A stretch of DNA of 40,004 nucleotides from Litoribacterium kuwaitense (GTDB lineage Bacteria; Bacillota; Bacilli; Bacillales; DSM-28697). Positions 15,633-23,715 of the stretch are shown in pieces. The number at the start of each line of letters is the position of its first letter. Positions within the stretch are counted from its first letter, which is position 1. The translations under genes were made by a program, and so were the position numbers. The DNA lies in contig NZ_JAALFC010000031.1 in NCBI RefSeq assembly GCF_011058155.1, forward strand, positions 1-40,004, read 5' to 3'. The notes under the pieces were generated by a model, which saw nothing but the letters and a program-made list of their open reading frames with translations, was not told the DNA's origin and ran no database searches.

Positions 15633-16970
15633 TTACTTCATGATTGCTTGGGCTACGATATCAAGATCGTCTTGATCAACCACATCATCATGATTGACAT
15701 CTGCATGATCATTCCAGTTCTCTTGCCCTTCTTCTTGACCATATGCTGCTGAAACAAGAGCTAAGTCACCGACAGAAAGCTTTTCATCTCCATTCACGTC
15801 TGCATGGATTTTTAACTCATCAAAGGTTTTCATCGCTTCCTTCAATTGCGCTTTCACGTCATTGACTTGTTCTTCAGTCGCGTTACCATCGCTTACTACC
15901 TCTTGAGCATCATTAATCGCCGACTGCAGGTCTGCTTTGGCGCCAGTCACATATTGACCATCCTCATTGCCTTCAACAGCTTCATCATGCTTCGACTGGG
16001 CAAGCTCAATCATGCTTGGTAATGTGAGAAAACGTTCTACTGTTACATCCACAGAAGCTGTAAAACTTCCATCAATGGTAGTGACTGTTACTGTCGCTTC
16101 TCCTGGCTCATGACCATTGAGCGTAGCCGTGTGGCCGTTTGCAGTGACTGAAACGACATCAGGATTGCTGCTTTTCCATGACACTTCGGTATTCGTCGCA
16201 TCGTCAGGCGTCACTGTAGCCGTTAACGTACTCGTTTTTCCTTCAGTTACAGTGATGTCTTCTTGGTCAAGTGTGACTCCGGTAGCTGCAACTGGATCAA
16301 CGATGTCGAATGTTTGTTGATCGACGATTTCATAGCCGCCATTAAGCAAGAAATACGCAACATATGTACCTGCAGGTCGATTCGTACTCAGACTAACTTC
16401 TCCATCTCCAGACTTTAAATAATCCCAAGGATTAGAATAATCTTTACCTACCTCTTCAGTAATACTGTAGACACCAACCCAATCATTTCCATTTTCAGAA
16501 GCGCCAGTGTACGAAAGTGTGATCGGCTCTCCTCTAAGGTACTCGGTTTTGTCTAAGGTTAATGTTTGTTCGGAAGCTTCGTCAATTGTTGTAGGATTGT
16601 CAGCGACTTCCTCATCAGCCACTTCTTCTGTGTCAGATTCTTGTGGCGTTCCTTCGCCTGTTGCTGGCTCTTCTGGCGTTGCTTCACCTGCTCCAGGCTC
16701 TTCTGGCGTTGCTTCATCTGTTCCAGGCTCTTCTGGCGTTGCTTCACCCGCTTCAGACTCTTCTGGCGTTGCTTCACCCGCTTCAGATTCTTCTGGCGTT
16801 GCTTCATCTGTTCCAGATTCTTCTGGCGTTGCCTCGCCTGCTGCTGACTCTTCTGTTATTGCTTTAGCAACCGGCATGAAAGATGGGGCAGACAAGAATA
16901 AAACCAACATCATGACAGACGCAAAATGACTTATGAACCGTAATTTTTTGCGATTTCTTTTAATGTTCAT
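15633..16970 (-). CDS. Secreted dockerin protein with Pro/Glu repeats, Ig-like domains and FIVAR-like helices
   Basis: The protein has 445 residues. A signal peptide (1-37) is followed by 9- to 11-residue ATPEE repeats (about 45-112). An Ig-like domain of the kind found beside metallophosphoesterases (136-225, with WVGVYSI, DYLKSGDGEVSLS and PAGTYVAYFLLNGGYEI) and a Big_2 domain (228-312) come next. A FIVAR-like helical pair (318-387) and a dockerin type I (390-445) end the protein. Both dockerin calcium loops are complete: DVNGDEKLSVGD and DVNHDDVVDQDD. It has no SLH or sortase signal, so it probably reaches the cell surface by binding a cohesin; the only cohesin in view is in the next gene, 167 bases downstream on the same strand. 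I see no catalytic domain, so it may be an adaptor or binding subunit. Confidence 0.88.
   Translation of the reverse strand: MNIKRNRKKLRFISHFASVMMLVLFLSAPSFMPVAKAITEESAAGEATPEESGTDEATPEESEAGEATPEESEAGEATPEEPGTDEATPEEPGAGEATPEEPATGEGTPQESDTEEVADEEVADNPTTIDEASEQTLTLDKTEYLRGEPITLSYTGASENGNDWVGVYSITEEVGKDYSNPWDYLKSGDGEVSLSTNRPAGTYVAYFLLNGGYEIVDQQTFDIVDPVAATGVTLDQEDITVTEGKTSTLTATVTPDDATNTEVSWKSSNPDVVSVTANGHTATLNGHEPGEATVTVTTIDGSFTASVDVTVERFLTLPSMIELAQSKHDEAVEGNEDGQYVTGAKADLQSAINDAQEVVSDGNATEEQVNDVKAQLKEAMKTFDELKIHADVNGDEKLSVGDLALVSAAYGQEEGQENWNDHADVNHDDVVDQDDLDIVAQAIMK
16640..16858 (-). repeat. 30-base coding tandem repeats in the dockerin gene
   Basis: Six clear 30-base units sharing TCTTCTGGCGTTGC on the plus strand, plus a degenerate unit at each end, encode the ATPEE stalk. 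The third position of codons varies between units, which points to old, conserved repeats with some recent copying. The stalk probably spaces the binding domains from the signal-peptide end. Confidence 0.85.
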
Positions 16971-17297
16971 TTGCCAAGCTCCTTTTTAAATATTGTTAAT
17001 CGTCACTTCACTTACAACCACATCGTCAAAGTGTTTAGTAAATTAACTCTCACCCCTTTGCATCTAGTAAACGTTCAATTTCCATTGAACAATTTCCATA
17101 TTTTTATAAATACATCCTGAATACTCTATACGTACAAAAAAAATTGTACACTAGAATCATGTTTGAAGTGTTTATTTCATGCAAAACTATAATTAAGATT
17201 ATGTAAAGAAAGGTTATTGTAATGTAAATAGCTAATAAACCCCCACCAAAATTATGCATATTAAAAAATATCTTTTGTTTGCTGGCATCTGAACAAT
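16971..17297. other. Upstream region of the dockerin gene with two inverted repeats
   Basis: No gene is seen. Two perfect inverted repeats stand out: GTTCAAT-TTCC-ATTGAAC (17073-17090) and GTACAA-A6-TTGTAC (17132-17149). They lie 100-180 bases upstream of the dockerin start, in an AT-rich region. They are candidate operators or promoter-proximal structures for the surface locus. Confidence 0.5.
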
Positions 17298-17327
17298 AAA
17301 AAACCCGCGGCTCAAATCTGCAGCGGG
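17298..17327 (-). terminator. pdaA terminator overlapping the coding end
   Basis: On the minus strand CCCGC (17327-17323) pairs with GCGGG (17308-17304) and is followed by six T residues (17303-17298). The TGA of pdaA sits within the hairpin loop, so the last codons form part of the terminator. Confidence 0.8.
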
Positions 17328-18115
17328 TCTATCATCATATGGTCAAGCAAATAATCATCGAGTGAAGCAAACGTGTAACCTCGTTTTTTCAAATCAGTAA
17401 TTGCTCGTTCCAACGCCTCAGCATTGTCTTTCGAAACGGTGTGCAATAAAAACACTGCGCCTGGGTGTGCTTGCTTCATCATTTCCTTATATGCGTAATC
17501 GGCTCCCTTTTGCTGATCGGTTTTCCAATCAACAAATGCGACTGACCACAACACGTTATAGTAGCCTAGCTCCCCAGACCACTGTAGCGTCTGGTCACTA
17601 AAAATCCCTCTTGGTGGCCGTAAATATTTCATCGGTCCACCTCCTGTAAGGTCTTGAAAGGCTTCATCGACACGCGCAAGCTCTTGTGCAAATTTATCTT
17701 TTGTTACCGTCGTCATGTCAGGATGGCTCCACGAATGGTTGCCAACAATGTGCCCTTCCGCTGCCATCCGTTTGACTAGTTCTGGCTGGTCTTTAATATA
17801 ATGTCCGGTAATAAAAAAAGTGGCTGGCGTGTCAGTTTTTTTCAATACATCTAAAATGGGTGCGGTGTAGCCATTCTCATAACCGTTGTCAAACGTTAAA
17901 TAGATATTTTTTTCCGTCGCGTCCGTATCCTTATAAAAAGCATCGTGCTTTTTAAGTAGCTCATCGTATGCCTGTCCCGCTTCAGCAGGTGTTTCATTTT
18001 TACTTTTAGTGAATCCCCAATGAATCGGTGTATTGTCTGCTGCTTTCGTGAGGCTTGTGCCGCTAAAGAACAAGAGCCCGACAATAAATGCAGCCGTCCA
18101 GCGCTTCATGCGCAT
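17312..18115 (-). CDS. pdaA: Polysaccharide deacetylase PdaA (muramic-delta-lactam, spore cortex)
   Basis: The protein has about 267 residues. In Bacillus this enzyme removes the acetyl group from muramic acid so that delta-lactam can form in spore cortex peptidoglycan, which is needed for germination. An N-terminal signal segment (MRMKRWTAAFIVGLLFFSG) is followed by the NodB homology domain: IYLTFDNGYENGYT (motif 1; Asn replaces the second Asp of classical TFDDG, as in PdaA proteins), HIVGNHSWSHPDM (metal-binding H-x3-H), LRPPRGIFS (motif 3) and GAVFLLHTVSKDN. The start is the ATG at 18115, 7 bases after AAGGAG; the frame upstream to 18163 is not used. It lies next to yfkAB and yfkD, the order known from B. 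subtilis. A sigma-G promoter is expected, but I could not fix one. Confidence 0.93.
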   Translation of the reverse strand: MRMKRWTAAFIVGLLFFSGTSLTKAADNTPIHWGFTKSKNETPAEAGQAYDELLKKHDAFYKDTDATEKNIYLTFDNGYENGYTAPILDVLKKTDTPATFFITGHYIKDQPELVKRMAAEGHIVGNHSWSHPDMTTVTKDKFAQELARVDEAFQDLTGGGPMKYLRPPRGIFSDQTLQWSGELGYYNVLWSVAFVDWKTDQQKGADYAYKEMMKQAHPGAVFLLHTVSKDNAEALERAITDLKKRGYTFASLDDYLLDHMMIDPLQI

Positions 18116-18276
18116 TAAATCACTCCTTTCAGTGATCCATTTTCTAGGAAAAACGAGAAGCATTGCCCCTTTTCTAACGTGGGAAGTTGGTCTATCATTG
18201 CTAGTAGAACTTGTATTTTCAAATCGAGGGACATTCGTTCATCGCGAACAACCCCTCTTGAAGGAGTTTGACCTAG

Positions 18277-19440
18277 ATGAAAACATTAAATGGTGCGTAC
18301 ACCATCCCAGAAAAGAAAGCCATTTCCCCGTCCTTCGATCCTTGGGAAGCTTATCAGGATGTTGATCGACACGGGCGTATGGTACTTTCTTCAGTGGAAT
18401 TTACGACAACGACCCTTTGTAATATGCGGTGTGAGCACTGTGCGGTCGGACATATGCTGACAGCAAAAGACGAAGAAGCACTGCCGCTTGATTTACTTAT
18501 CCGTCGCCTTGACGAAATTCCTCATTTACAAACGATTAGCATCACTGGCGGAGAACCCATGCTTTCACAAAAAAGCGTTGAACACTATGTGCTTCCGCTT
18601 TTAGAATATGCCCATCACCGCGGCGTTTACACCCAACTGAATTCTAATTTGACGTTGCCTTACGCTCGCTACGAGCGTATTGTCCCTTATCTTGATGTGC
18701 TGCATATTTCGCACAACTGGGGGACTGACGATGATTTTATGACTGGCGGATTTGCTCGTATGGACCGAAAGCCGGCAGAAAAATCTCGTCTTGCATACTT
18801 AGAGCGAATGCGCGACAATTCACGAAGGTTGAGTGAGGCTGGCGTATTTGTCTCTGCTGAAACCATGTTAAATCGGCGCACATTGCCACATTTAAAAACG
18901 ATTCACGAAGACGTCGTCGCGATGGGCTGTAAGCGTCACGAGGTGCATCCGATGTATCCAGCAGATTTTGCTAAAGACCTTGATATTCTTACACTTGATG
19001 AAATCAAGGGAGCGATTACTCACTTACTTGAGATACGTGATCCAAACATATGGATGCTCTTTGGCACGCTGCCCTTTTACCCATGCAGCACGTCGCGTGA
19101 GGATCTCCAATTGCTTTTTCGTTTGCAAGAGGACCCGATGTGTACGGTACGCAATGACCCAGACGGACGGAATCGCTTAAATGTCAATATTTTTGACGGC
19201 AGCATCCACATGACCGATTTTGACGATGATTTTTCTTATGGAACGATTTTAGAAGATGCACTGCCAAAAATCTTTGACGAATGGCTCTCCTCTTCATCAG
19301 CAGAAAGTCTTCATTGCCACTGTCCTGCTGTTAAATGCCTTGGTCCTAATACGCTCGTGAAAAACGCGTATTATCCAAACGAGTCCTTCACCCAGCGCTC
19401 AGAAAACCTGACGGCATTTACAGCATCCGAAACTCGTTAA
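18277..19440 (+). CDS. yfkAB: Radical SAM / CxCxxxxC protein YfkAB
   Basis: The protein has 387 residues. The radical SAM cluster motif is TLCNMRCEHC (CxxxCxxC, about residues 47-54), followed by the SAM-binding ITGGEPMLS. The C-terminal CHCPAVKC (CxCxxxxC) is the second cysteine motif that defines the YfkAB family and may bind another iron-sulfur cluster. The reaction is unknown in any species as far as I know. AAGGAG lies about 10 bases before the ATG. It is divergent from pdaA, and its stop overlaps the stop of yfkD, both as in the B. subtilis neighbourhood. Confidence 0.92.
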   Translation: MKTLNGAYTIPEKKAISPSFDPWEAYQDVDRHGRMVLSSVEFTTTTLCNMRCEHCAVGHMLTAKDEEALPLDLLIRRLDEIPHLQTISITGGEPMLSQKSVEHYVLPLLEYAHHRGVYTQLNSNLTLPYARYERIVPYLDVLHISHNWGTDDDFMTGGFARMDRKPAEKSRLAYLERMRDNSRRLSEAGVFVSAETMLNRRTLPHLKTIHEDVVAMGCKRHEVHPMYPADFAKDLDILTLDEIKGAITHLLEIRDPNIWMLFGTLPFYPCSTSREDLQLLFRLQEDPMCTVRNDPDGRNRLNVNIFDGSIHMTDFDDDFSYGTILEDALPKIFDEWLSSSSAESLHCHCPAVKCLGPNTLVKNAYYPNESFTQRSENLTAFTASETR

Positions 19441-20237
19441 CTACGCGGTGTATCAGAGGTCATAAATGTAAAAGACACGTAATCCTGTACTGGAATCCAG
19501 GCACCGATTCCTTGCTGCGTCACATTTTTAATTTCTAAGCTTGGTGTATTTCCTTTAATGTTTAAATACACTTCGCCGTATGTGACGTGGCCTTTTTCAT
19601 TCACAGCTGGGGCATATCCATATAAATACCCTAGTTTCTTGACCGGAATATTGTAATACTGCTCTTTTTTCGTATCTTTTCCAATCATAGTGGTGAAAGC
19701 TAAAGGTAGTTTTGTTTTTTGGCTCGCTTTTTGCTGAATCATTTTTTCAACGGTCACTTGGTGAGGTAAGTTTGTCGTTAAGCCACCAGAAACTTGCTTT
19801 TCTTTTTCCTGCACGTAGGACATTTTTTTGACGTCCTTGCCACCACGGTTGTCATACTTATTGACGTTAACTAATTGATACTGCCAATTCGTATTCGTTT
19901 CTTCGGATTGATATGCGAGCGGCCATTCACCTAAAAAAATAACTGCTCTTGACCCGATCGATAATGGGGACATGTTAATCTCTGTTTCGTTCAACAGGCG
20001 GATCAGGTCAGGGTTATCAATATCCATCCCTGCCGTTTCAATTAATTCCTTCGCTTCTTCACTTGGCGTCAAGTAAGTTTGATCGTTGGTTGAGTTTGGA
20101 TACGTATTCTCCTTCGATATGTTTAACGCGGCATCTGGAATATCTCCGGGCTTTCGCGAATCATCTGACTGTTTTGCTTCAGCTAAGGTGGGAACTGTGA
20201 GCATAGCAGCCAGCAAGAGTAGATAAATGCGTTTCAT
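19437..20237 (-). CDS. yfkD: YfkD-like secreted protein
   Basis: The protein has 266 residues with a clear signal peptide (MKRIYLLLLAAMLTVPTLAEAK). The rest is a single extracytoplasmic domain with no membrane segment or catalytic motif that I can see; motifs include PLSIGSRAVIFLGEWPLAY and KLGYLYGYAP. Its identity comes from overall resemblance to YfkD and from its place beside yfkAB and pdaA. It converges on yfkAB with a four-base overlap of the stops and no terminator between them. The function is unknown; a sporulation or envelope role is suggested only by the neighbours. Confidence 0.8.
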   Translation of the reverse strand: MKRIYLLLLAAMLTVPTLAEAKQSDDSRKPGDIPDAALNISKENTYPNSTNDQTYLTPSEEAKELIETAGMDIDNPDLIRLLNETEINMSPLSIGSRAVIFLGEWPLAYQSEETNTNWQYQLVNVNKYDNRGGKDVKKMSYVQEKEKQVSGGLTTNLPHQVTVEKMIQQKASQKTKLPLAFTTMIGKDTKKEQYYNIPVKKLGYLYGYAPAVNEKGHVTYGEVYLNIKGNTPSLEIKNVTQQGIGAWIPVQDYVSFTFMTSDTPRS

Positions 20238-20468
20238 TCCTCTGCTCCTTTCGTTCGTTTTGTATCTTCACACGTAGCAGCCTTGGAACGAGCTGTTACT
20301 GTGACTCTACGTACTCGTAGTCTGTGCGCAATTGGCAAGCTTATCCGTAACGATCGGTTGGTAAATTTCTGCACTTCGACCAACGCGCTCCAGTCACTAA
20401 AGCACTAAACATGCGAAGTGAGCAAACATGTGCTACGATAGCACTGATTATTGTGGGAGGAATGCACG

Positions 20469-20726
20469 TTGAAGCACTTCTTGTTAGGCGTAATTCGCTT
20501 TTATCAGCGGTTCATTTCACCGCTTAAACCACCGACTTGTCGTTTTTACCCAACTTGTTCTCACTACGGATTGGAAGCCATTACGAAGCATGGAGCCGCA
20601 CGAGGTTTCTGGTTAACTGTGAAGCGTATTTCGAGATGTCATCCGTTTCATCCAGGGGGCATTGACTTTGTCCCAGAACCAGAGCAAAAAAAGACATCTG
20701 CCTCACAAAAGAACAATGAAGTGTAA
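20469..20726 (+). CDS. yidD: Membrane protein insertion efficiency factor YidD
   Basis: The protein has about 85 residues. It is a small membrane-associated protein thought to help YidC insert proteins into the membrane. Family landmarks are all present: RFYQRFISP near the start, [10 protein letters not shown] with its paired cysteines, and [13 protein letters not shown] near the end. The start is the TTG at 20469, 8 bases after GGGAGG; an earlier TTG at 20451 would put the binding site inside the gene. It lies 41 bases upstream of folE2 on the same strand and may be cotranscribed with it. Confidence 0.92.
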   Translation: MKHFLLGVIRFYQRFISPLKPPTCRFYPTCSHYGLEAITKHGAARGFWLTVKRISRCHPFHPGGIDFVPEPEQKKTSASQKNNEV

Positions 20727-20767
20727 CCGTGCAAATTTAGAAAATATTGATAAGAAGGTGCTTAATA

Positions 20768-21697
20768 ATGACACGCATCCATAAAATATTGCCGAGTAAA
20801 GATGAGCGTCATACGTTATTCGGCTCAGTCCAGCCAGGAGAACGGACAAAACCTTCTAAAAAAGAAGACATGCCCGACTTACAAAACCAGAAAAAGGATT
20901 TTCTTTTTCCTATTCAAGCGGTCGGCATTGCCAATGTTCGTTTTCCTGTCACGATTCACTCTCGAATCGACCCTATCACCCAATCGAGCGTCGGCTCGTT
21001 TTCATTGACATCTTCACTTTTACAGGATCAAAAAGGAACGAATATGAGTCGGTTCACTGAAATACTGACAGCTCACCAAGGAGAAATGCCTGGCTTTGAT
21101 GTATCGTTAACATCGATCACGCATTTCTTAAAGCAATTGGCCCATCGTCTTGAGCAGCCTGATGCGGCTTTGCGGATCGATTTTCCGTGGGGCTTTCAAC
21201 GGAAAGCACCTGTCTCTGACTATACTGCGTTTCAATATGTTGATGCCTTTGTCGAAGCATCCTTTGACCGGGAGCATGATGAAACGTTTTTCCGCGTCGG
21301 TATGGAGGCAAAAGTAACAACCTTATGTCCTTGTTCAAAAGAAATTAGCGAATACAGTGCCCATAACCAGCGCGGGCGTATTCAAGTCGAGGTCTCTCTA
21401 TCCGAAGAGGAAGCGTATGACTTTGACTGGAAGGAAAAGCTGTTAGAAGCGGCTGAAAGCAACGCTAGCTCGATCCTCTACCCTGTATTAAAGCGTCCTG
21501 ATGAAAAGTTTGTCACCGAAAAAGCGTACGAAAACCCACGCTTTGTCGAAGATATGGTCCGGCTCATCGCCAGTGACCTTTATGAAATGGAACCAGTGCG
21601 CGCGTTTTCTGTACACTGTCAAAACGAAGAATCGATTCATCAACATGATGCGATTGCCAAAATCGTCTTTGATAAGGATAAAGACACCCTCGCCTAA
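20768..21697 (+). CDS. folE2: GTP cyclohydrolase FolE2
   Basis: The protein has about 309 residues. It catalyses the first step of folate synthesis, GTP to dihydroneopterin triphosphate. This type-IB enzyme is unrelated in sequence to zinc-dependent FolE and can use other metals, so many bacteria use it when zinc is scarce. Family motifs include VGIANVRFPVTI, TSLLQDQKGTNMSR, the metal-binding Cys region TTLCPCSKEISEY, HNQRGRIQVEV and the C-terminal VHCQNEESIHQHDA. The ATG at 20768 follows AAGAAGGTG. I looked for a Zur box upstream of folE2 and of yidD and saw none, although zur and a Zur-boxed znuA lie 2-3 kb away. Confidence 0.93.
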   Translation: MTRIHKILPSKDERHTLFGSVQPGERTKPSKKEDMPDLQNQKKDFLFPIQAVGIANVRFPVTIHSRIDPITQSSVGSFSLTSSLLQDQKGTNMSRFTEILTAHQGEMPGFDVSLTSITHFLKQLAHRLEQPDAALRIDFPWGFQRKAPVSDYTAFQYVDAFVEASFDREHDETFFRVGMEAKVTTLCPCSKEISEYSAHNQRGRIQVEVSLSEEEAYDFDWKEKLLEAAESNASSILYPVLKRPDEKFVTEKAYENPRFVEDMVRLIASDLYEMEPVRAFSVHCQNEESIHQHDAIAKIVFDKDKDTLA

Positions 21698-21703
21698 TAA
21701 ACA

Positions 21704-21772
21704 AAAAAAAGATCCTGACTGATCCTTTTGAGAAACATGCTCTCAAGCGGATCGTCAAGATCTTTTTTATTT
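21704..21772. terminator. Bidirectional terminator between folE2 and dcd
   Basis: An A8 run and GATCCTGACTGATCC pair with GGATCGTCAAGATC and a T-run, with an inner TTGAGA/TCTCAA stem (21728-21745). The long compound hairpin lies between convergent folE2 and dcd and slightly overlaps the last codons of dcd. Confidence 0.8.
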
Positions 21773-22312
21773 GACTGGATTTAATTCATCGTCTAAAAAT
21801 ACTCGGCTTTGAACAGCGTTTGTCTGACCTTGATATTTGCCGCGATACGGGGTCTGGCTCGTCTGATCCATTTGGGCAAACACAAGCTGACAAATCCGTC
21901 TTCCTGCTGTTAGCTCAATCGGAACGCGATTGGCATTGAACAGTTCAAGAGTGATCTGACCTTCAAACCCTGGATCGACCCAACCGGCATTTTGAATAAA
22001 GAGTCCCATGCGCCCGATAGAGCTGCGCCCTTCGACGAATGCAGTCAAGTTGTCAGCAATCGAAATATATTCAGCAGTTGTCGCCAACAAAAAAGAGTTT
22101 GGCGGAATGACGATCTTATCTCGCTCAAATTCAACATAAGTCGCTGGCTGATCAAGAGACATGCCAGTAATGGAGTTTTCGTCAATCTTTAAGAAGTGCC
22201 GCCCTAAACGCATATCCACCGACGCTGGCTGAATCTGACCAGGCGTAAGTGGGTCAATTGTAATTTCACCTGTACCTATCTTTTCTTCGATGGTTTTATC
22301 TGACAAAATCAT
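21767..22312 (-). CDS. dcd: dCTP deaminase
   Basis: The protein has 181 residues. It converts dCTP to dUTP for thymidylate synthesis; some members also hydrolyse dUTP, and sequence alone cannot tell here. Family motifs are [11 protein letters not shown] near residue 30, the catalytic region [33 protein letters not shown] (about 90-122), and [10 protein letters not shown]. The ATG is preceded by GGAGGGC. It stands alone on its strand between folE2 and a YbjQ-family gene. Confidence 0.93.
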   Translation of the reverse strand: MILSDKTIEEKIGTGEITIDPLTPGQIQPASVDMRLGRHFLKIDENSITGMSLDQPATYVEFERDKIVIPPNSFLLATTAEYISIADNLTAFVEGRSSIGRMGLFIQNAGWVDPGFEGQITLELFNANRVPIELTAGRRICQLVFAQMDQTSQTPYRGKYQGQTNAVQSRVFLDDELNPVK

Positions 22313-22403
22313 GGATGTTGCCCTCCGTTCTATTACACTACTAGTAATGAAGTATACTACATCCTAGCAGGCGAGGGAAGACATGTTGCGACACCTGAGG
22401 CTT

Positions 22404-22724
22404 TTACACCCGCGTCGTTCGAACTGCCGTTCCTGATGCGATCACCATCATCATCCCATCCTTGATCGTTTCAAAATCAATTTGAACACCGATAACTGCA
22501 TCAGCGCCAAGGCGCTCGGCCTCTTCCTCCATCTCTTCCAGAGCAATCTTCCGCCCTTCAGCAAGCTTGCTTTCATAAGCAGAACTGCGCCCCCCAATGA
22601 TATCAGTAATACCTGATAAAAAGTCGCGGGCAATATTTGCTCCCATAATCGCTTCGCCCGAAGCAATGCCAATGTATTCAGTGACCCGGTAGCCGTCCAG
22701 TTGATTTGTTGTAGAAATAATCAT
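22404..22724 (-). CDS. YbjQ-family (UPF0145) protein
   Basis: The protein has 106 residues. It is a small cytoplasmic beta-alpha protein of the YbjQ family, which forms rings. Landmarks are VTEYIGIASGEAIMGANIARDF, a Gly-Gly-Arg turn (DIIGGRSSAYESKL), and AERLGADAVIGVQIDFE. AAGGAGAG precedes the ATG. The biological role of the family is not established; it is sometimes described as a heavy-metal-binding domain. It lies near genes of redox and zinc handling but is not clearly linked to them. Confidence 0.85.
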   Translation of the reverse strand: MIISTTNQLDGYRVTEYIGIASGEAIMGANIARDFLSGITDIIGGRSSAYESKLAEGRKIALEEMEEEAERLGADAVIGVQIDFETIKDGMMMVIASGTAVRTTRV

Positions 22725-22855
22725 GTTTACTCTCTCCTTTTTTGTGATACTACTCCTACGTACTATTCACTAAAAAGGTTCCCGTAATTATTTAATTTAA
22801 CCGCGGCGTGAATGTGGAAACAACCCTACACCTCTTCTGTCGCCAACACACTCCT

Positions 22856-23545
22856 TTAATTGTTGGACGCGGCAGCTGCCTCAATCACTTGATTTAAATC
22901 GTCAATTGTTTTCAGTTTGGACATATCAATGGCTTTACCATTAATAAAAACTGAAGGCGTACCTGTGACACCATTGTCTTCGGCAAACTTTCTCTCGTCG
23001 CCGACAGTGTCCTTCACGCTTCCTTCCTCATATGCGTTCAACACTTGCTCGGCCTCTTCTTCATTAAAAAGCTCCTGAATGACATCTACACTGGACGGAA
23101 CTGAACCATCCTCTCCTTGACGAGCAAAAATCTCATGTTGGAATGTCCAAAAAGCTTCATCGCCAAGCTCACTGTAAACCGCCTCTGCATAAAATGCCGT
23201 CGTAGTCGAGTCAGGACCGAGAAACGGATAATCCATAAAATAAAATTGTGCCTTCCCAGTATCGACAAAGTTTTCTTCAATGACAGGTAATAACCCATCA
23301 TGAAATTGCTTACATGCTGGACATTGATAGTCACCAAACTCGACGATTTTTACAGGAGCATCGTTCTCACCCTTGGCTGGTTGGCGATCATAAATACTCG
23401 CAAATGCTTCTGGGTTACCTTCCCCCGTATAAACGTCTGATCCGCTTCCTTGTGAACCATTCGAATTATTTAGTATGCCAAGTGCGATCAATCCTGCGGT
23501 GACAATAACGATCACACTGACAATAATCCATCCTCTCTGTTTCAA
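22856..23545 (-). CDS. bdbD: Thiol-disulfide oxidoreductase, BdbD/DsbA type
   Basis: The protein has 229 residues. An N-terminal membrane anchor (about 5-26) is followed by a thioredoxin-fold DsbA domain with the active site YQCPACKQ (CPAC) at about residues 74-79 and the cis-proline loop GVTGTPSVFING. In Bacillus, BdbD introduces disulfides into exported proteins and is re-oxidised by the membrane quinone reductase BdbC. No bdbC lies next to it here, so the partner must be elsewhere. The Ser/Gly-rich stretch after the anchor is a linker. AAGGAGGA precedes the ATG. Confidence 0.85.
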   Translation of the reverse strand: MKQRGWIIVSVIVIVTAGLIALGILNNSNGSQGSGSDVYTGEGNPEAFASIYDRQPAKGENDAPVKIVEFGDYQCPACKQFHDGLLPVIEENFVDTGKAQFYFMDYPFLGPDSTTTAFYAEAVYSELGDEAFWTFQHEIFARQGEDGSVPSSVDVIQELFNEEEAEQVLNAYEEGSVKDTVGDERKFAEDNGVTGTPSVFINGKAIDMSKLKTIDDLNQVIEAAAASNN

Positions 23546-23683
23546 AAAGCATCCTCCTTATCTTTAATTATTCCACTAGTAACTATACCACCCTTATTTA
23601 AGTTCTTGTATAAAGAAGACCTGGCTTTTTGTGATCAACCATTGACAGTTAGCGAGAATGCCATTATGATAAACAACAGATAA

Positions 23684-23700
23684 AACGTAATAATTACGAT
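23684..23700 (+). promoter_or_regulatory. Zur box upstream of znuA
   Basis: The sequence AACGTAATAATTACGAT contains a near-perfect 7-1-7 inverted repeat with core CGTAAT-A-ATTACG. The Bacillus Zur operator is TCGTAATNATTACGA, so there is one mismatch (the first T is A). It ends 15 bases before the znuA start and just ahead of the AGGAGG site, so bound zinc-loaded Zur would block transcription. Confidence 0.88.
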
Positions 23701-23715
23701 CTAGGAGGTTAAACG

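Noticed and set aside
16640-16858. Regularly spaced repeats that could suggest a CRISPR array
   Set aside because: The 30-base units are directly adjacent with no unique spacers and lie in frame inside a coding region; no cas genes are present.
16566-16929. Long open frames on the plus strand opposite the dockerin gene stalk, rich in Ser/Ala or Leu
   Set aside because: They are mirror images of the 30-base coding repeats on the minus strand, with no ribosome binding site or family features.
20238-20767. Possible Zur box controlling yidD-folE2
   Set aside because: No CGTAAT-N-ATTACG-like repeat is present; the closest stretch (TCCGTAACGATCGG near 20345) lacks symmetry.
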